Source: Anaerolinea sp.
GTDB lineage: Bacteria; Chloroflexota; Anaerolineae; Anaerolineales; Anaerolineaceae
Direction of reading: 5' to 3'
Length of the DNA: 8,438 nucleotides
Assembly (NCBI GenBank): GCA_013824385.1
Contig: PNNU01000127.1
Location: 1 to 8,438, forward strand
Of the stretch, positions 5,979 to 8,438 are shown piece by piece. The number at the start of each line of letters is the position of its first letter. Within the stretch, counting starts at the first letter, position 1. Position numbers and translations under genes: made by a program. The notes under the pieces were generated by a model. That model was not told the DNA's origin and did no database searches. It saw nothing but the letters and a program-made list of their open reading frames with translations.

Positions 5979-8438
5979 TGTAATAAATTTCCTTTGCCAT
6001 TCATACAAAATATTGAGCGCTTCCAGCGGTGGAATAGAATTCAAGTCAATGTGCTTCAGCTCATCCAACAATGGATTGGTTTCAGGGAAGAGCGCCATCT
6101 GGGTGGAGGGCTGTGCTTCGATCTTGACTGCCGAGCCGGAACTCTCCTGCAGTTGTTTTAATATTTCTGTCGCACGTGAAATCACGGGGCGTGGAATGCC
6201 GGCCATCTGTGCCACGTGGATGCCGTAAGAACGATCTGCGCCGCCGGGGACAATCTTGTGCAAAAAGACCACAGTGTTGCCTGTTTCACTGACCGCCACG
6301 TTGTAGTTACGCACACCGGGCAGCAGTTCACTAAGCTGAGTGAGTTCATGATAATGAGTGGCAAAGAAAGTACGTGACTTTAGCCTGGGATGGTTATGTA
6401 AGAATTCCACTACCGACCAGGCAATGGAAAGTCCGTCATACGTTGAAGTACCGCGTCCAATCTCGTCAAGGATGATCAGACTGCGCGGGGTGGCGTGGTT
6501 GAGGATGTTGGCAGTTTCGATCATTTCCACCATAAAGGTGGATTGGCCAGCGTGAATTTCATCCTGGGCGCCGATGCGGGTAAAAATGCGATCCACCAAT
6601 CCAATTTTGGCTTTTGAGGCTGGTACAAAAGATCCAATTTGTGCCATAAGGACGATCAATGCTACCTGGCGCAGGAAGGTGGACTTGCCAGCCATATTCG
6701 GTCCGGTGATGATGCGGATGGTTTCACCGGGTTCCATGATGATGTCATTGGGTACGAAACGTTCTTCGTGCATGGTGGTTTCGACCACAGGGTGACGGCC
6801 ATCGGTAATTTCAAGGGTGGTATCCTCGGTCATTTCAGGTAACGCATACTTTTCTAACGCGGCAATTTCAGCCAGACCTGCCTGTACATCCAGTTCGGCG
6901 ATGACACGGGCCGTATCCTGCAAGCGCGGGATGGAAAGCGTCAATTGCTGACAGATTTGTTTAAACAATTTGAGTTCAATCTCATGAATACGTTCTTCGG
7001 CATTTAAAACAAGAGATTCATATTCTTTCATCTCGGGTGTGATATAACGTTCAGCATTCACCAGTGTCTGCTTGCGAATATATTCCGGAGGAGCTTGATT
7101 GGTGTTACTGTGGGTAATCTCAAGATAATAGCCGAAGACTTTATTAAAACCGACTTTGAGTGTGCGAATACCTGTGCGGTCTCTTTCCACGCTTTCGAGA
7201 TTTGAGATCCACTCGCGGGCATGGCGAGACATTTCGATGATATTATCCAGTTCTTCTGAATAGCCGGCACGGATGATGCCGGTGTTTGCAAGGGTGGCGG
7301 GAGGATCATCGTCAATGGCTTTTTCAAGCAAGTCGTACGCTTCTGGGCAGAGATGGTAATTGGGCAGCAAAGCAGCCAGCGCAGGTTCATCCAGTGGCAA
7401 GATGGCGCGAATCTCAGGAAGGCGCGCGATAATGCCTCTAATGGCCACCAGATCGCGTGGAAGGGCATTGCCTGCTGTGACGCGGTTGACAAGCCTTTCA
7501 AGGTCGCCAAGGTGCTGTAAGAGGCTTCTAAAGCCCACCCTGAGCATGGAATTGGTAAAGAAGAACTGCACCACTTGCTGGCGGGAATGAATGGTATCCA
7601 GATTAAGCAGGGGTTTGCTGACCCATTGACGGATTAAGCGATGCCCCATTGGGGTGATCGCCTGGTCAAGGATTGAGAGGAGTGAACCGTAAATGTCTCC
7701 GCGTCGGATGGTTTCAGTAAGCTCCAGGTTGCGGCGGGTAGCAGCATCCAGGGTCATGAATTCTGAGGTGTTGTATACCGAGATACCCTTCAAGAGCAGC
7801 AGGGAGGAGGGTTGAGTATCTTTGAGATATTGGAGGATCACGCCTGATGTTTGAATGGCAAGCGGCAAGCCTTCCATACCGTAGCCGTTCAATGTTGCAA
7901 CCTCCATGAGTCGCAAAATGACCTCACGGCAGCGACCGGATTCAAAACGCCAATCGGGCAGTCTAGTCACATGGCCATGATATGACCCGTTCAGTTTAAG
8001 CGATTCAGGACACAAGACCTCTGATGGATTCAAACGGGTTAATTCTGAACGTAAATCATTGAGGGTATCCAGACTGGCAATTTCGGTGGTCTGAAATTCA
8101 CCGGTGGAGATATCCACATAAGCCAGGCCAAAATGATCTTCTGTAGCAGTCACAGCGGCGAGGAAGTTATTGCGGTCACTTTTTAACAGTGAAGGTTCAA
8201 ACACAGTGCCCGGGGTGACCACGCGTACGACTTCACGCGGAAAAATCCCTTTGCTAGGCTGGGCGCCTACCTGTTCGCAAATGGCCACATGGTAGCCTTT
8301 GTCAATCAAACGGGCGAGATAATTTTCAACCGCGTGATAGGGTATGCCCGCCATGGGGATGCGCTTGCCTTTGTCAGCGGCGCCGCGTCCGGTGAGGACG
8401 ATATCCAGTTCGCGCGAAGTAATCTCGGCATCTTCGTC
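5967..8438 (-). CDS. mutS: DNA mismatch repair protein MutS (5' end beyond the window)
   Basis: MutS binds mismatches and small loops in DNA and, with ATP, recruits MutL to start repair. The 823 residues visible run to the natural C-terminus; the reading frame stays open to base 8438, so the N-terminus is cut off. The first visible residues, [11 protein letters not shown], align just after the mismatch-reading FxE motif, which therefore lies a few codons outside. Numbering from the internal methionine at 8354 ([13 protein letters not shown]), the connector and lever/clamp domains follow, then the ATPase domain with Walker [10 protein letters not shown] (551-559), Walker [11 protein letters not shown] (626-635) and the THYHEL loop (666-671). 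The dimerisation helix-turn-helix is near [16 protein letters not shown] (710-725). Near the C-terminus QMALF (752-756) matches the sliding-clamp binding motif, and [19 protein letters not shown] (763-781) is the normal tail. This is a MutS1-type protein with all visible key residues intact. Confidence 0.98.
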   Translation of the reverse strand, partial: DEDAEITSRELDIVLTGRGAADKGKRIPMAGIPYHAVENYLARLIDKGYHVAICEQVGAQPSKGIFPREVVRVVTPGTVFEPSLLKSDRNNFLAAVTATEDHFGLAYVDISTGEFQTTEIASLDTLNDLRSELTRLNPSEVLCPESLKLNGSYHGHVTRLPDWRFESGRCREVILRLMEVATLNGYGMEGLPLAIQTSGVILQYLKDTQPSSLLLLKGISVYNTSEFMTLDAATRRNLELTETIRRGDIYGSLLSILDQAITPMGHRLIRQWVSKPLLNLDTIHSRQQVVQFFFTNSMLRVGFRSLLQHLGDLERLVNRVTAGNALPRDLVAIRGIIARLPEIRAILPLDEPALAALLPNYHLCPEAYDLLEKAIDDDPPATLANTGIIRAGYSEELDNIIEMSRHAREWISNLESVERDRTGIRTLKVGFNKVFGYYLEITHSNTNQAPPEYIRKQTLVNAERYITPEMKEYESLVLNAEERIHEIELKLFKQICQQLTLSIPRLQDTARVIAELDVQAGLAEIAALEKYALPEMTEDTTLEITDGRHPVVETTMHEERFVPNDIIMEPGETIRIITGPNMAGKSTFLRQVALIVLMAQIGSFVPASKAKIGLVDRIFTRIGAQDEIHAGQSTFMVEMIETANILNHATPRSLIILDEIGRGTSTYDGLSIAWSVVEFLHNHPRLKSRTFFATHYHELTQLSELLPGVRNYNVAVSETGNTVVFLHKIVPGGADRSYGIHVAQMAGIPRPVISRATEILKQLQESSGSAVKIEAQPSTQMALFPETNPLLDELKHIDLNSIPPLEALNILYEWQRKFITSKK

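Noticed and set aside
5892..6161. An 89-codon plus-strand frame across the membrane gene/mutS junction
   Set aside because: It overlaps both real genes out of frame or antisense and has no ribosome binding site or domain.
7058..7510. A 150-codon open frame on the minus strand in another frame of mutS
   Set aside because: The MutS frame is continuous through this region, so there is no frameshift and no second gene.
1..8438. Mobile element, phage defence system, CRISPR array or RNA gene
   Set aside because: No transposase, integrase, restriction or nuclease gene, no direct repeats and no tRNA or rRNA-like sequence were seen; the genes are mainly housekeeping.

Overview
The window looks like a piece of bacterial chromosome of moderate GC, carrying ordinary housekeeping genes packed tightly together. 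Gene content and protein style (an ECF sigma factor followed by a tiny one-helix protein, a 113-residue all-helical protein beside a glutaredoxin-like protein, and a four-transmembrane protein of unknown function) suggest the phylum Chloroflexota, probably class Anaerolineae. That placement is an impression from the proteins, not a demonstrated result. I see no rRNA, tRNA, CRISPR array, insertion sequence, prophage or integration signature, and no gap between genes longer than about 60 bases.

Layout: (1) 12-848, plus strand: an ECF-type sigma factor and, 15 bases later, an 81-residue single-pass membrane protein that could be its partner. (2) 863-1451, minus strand: a two-gene unit with overlapping ends, made of an unrecognised helical protein followed by a glutaredoxin-like protein with only one active-site cysteine. 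(3) 1452-1509: a 58-base divergent intergenic region with candidate back-to-back promoters and a perfect 11-base palindrome lying in both spacers. (4) 1510-5955, plus strand: a probable four-gene operon of fmt (methionyl-tRNA formyltransferase), a ketopantoate-reductase-family protein, a cytoplasmic GH13 alpha-glucan hydrolase and a multi-pass membrane protein, with junctions of 1 base, a 4-base ATGA overlap and 9 bases. (5) 5967-8438, minus strand: mutS, lacking only its first few dozen codons, which lie past the window edge, with a candidate terminator hairpin whose loop holds the mutS stop codon.

The genes do not form one obvious pathway. fmt serves translation initiation, mutS serves mismatch repair, the reductase may serve pantothenate synthesis, and the GH13 enzyme handles intracellular maltodextrins. 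No convincing undescribed multi-gene system is visible. The items most worth a second look are the compact divergent promoter (with an apparently leaderless fmt), the sigma factor plus mini membrane protein pair, and the monothiol glutaredoxin-like protein coupled to an unknown helical protein.
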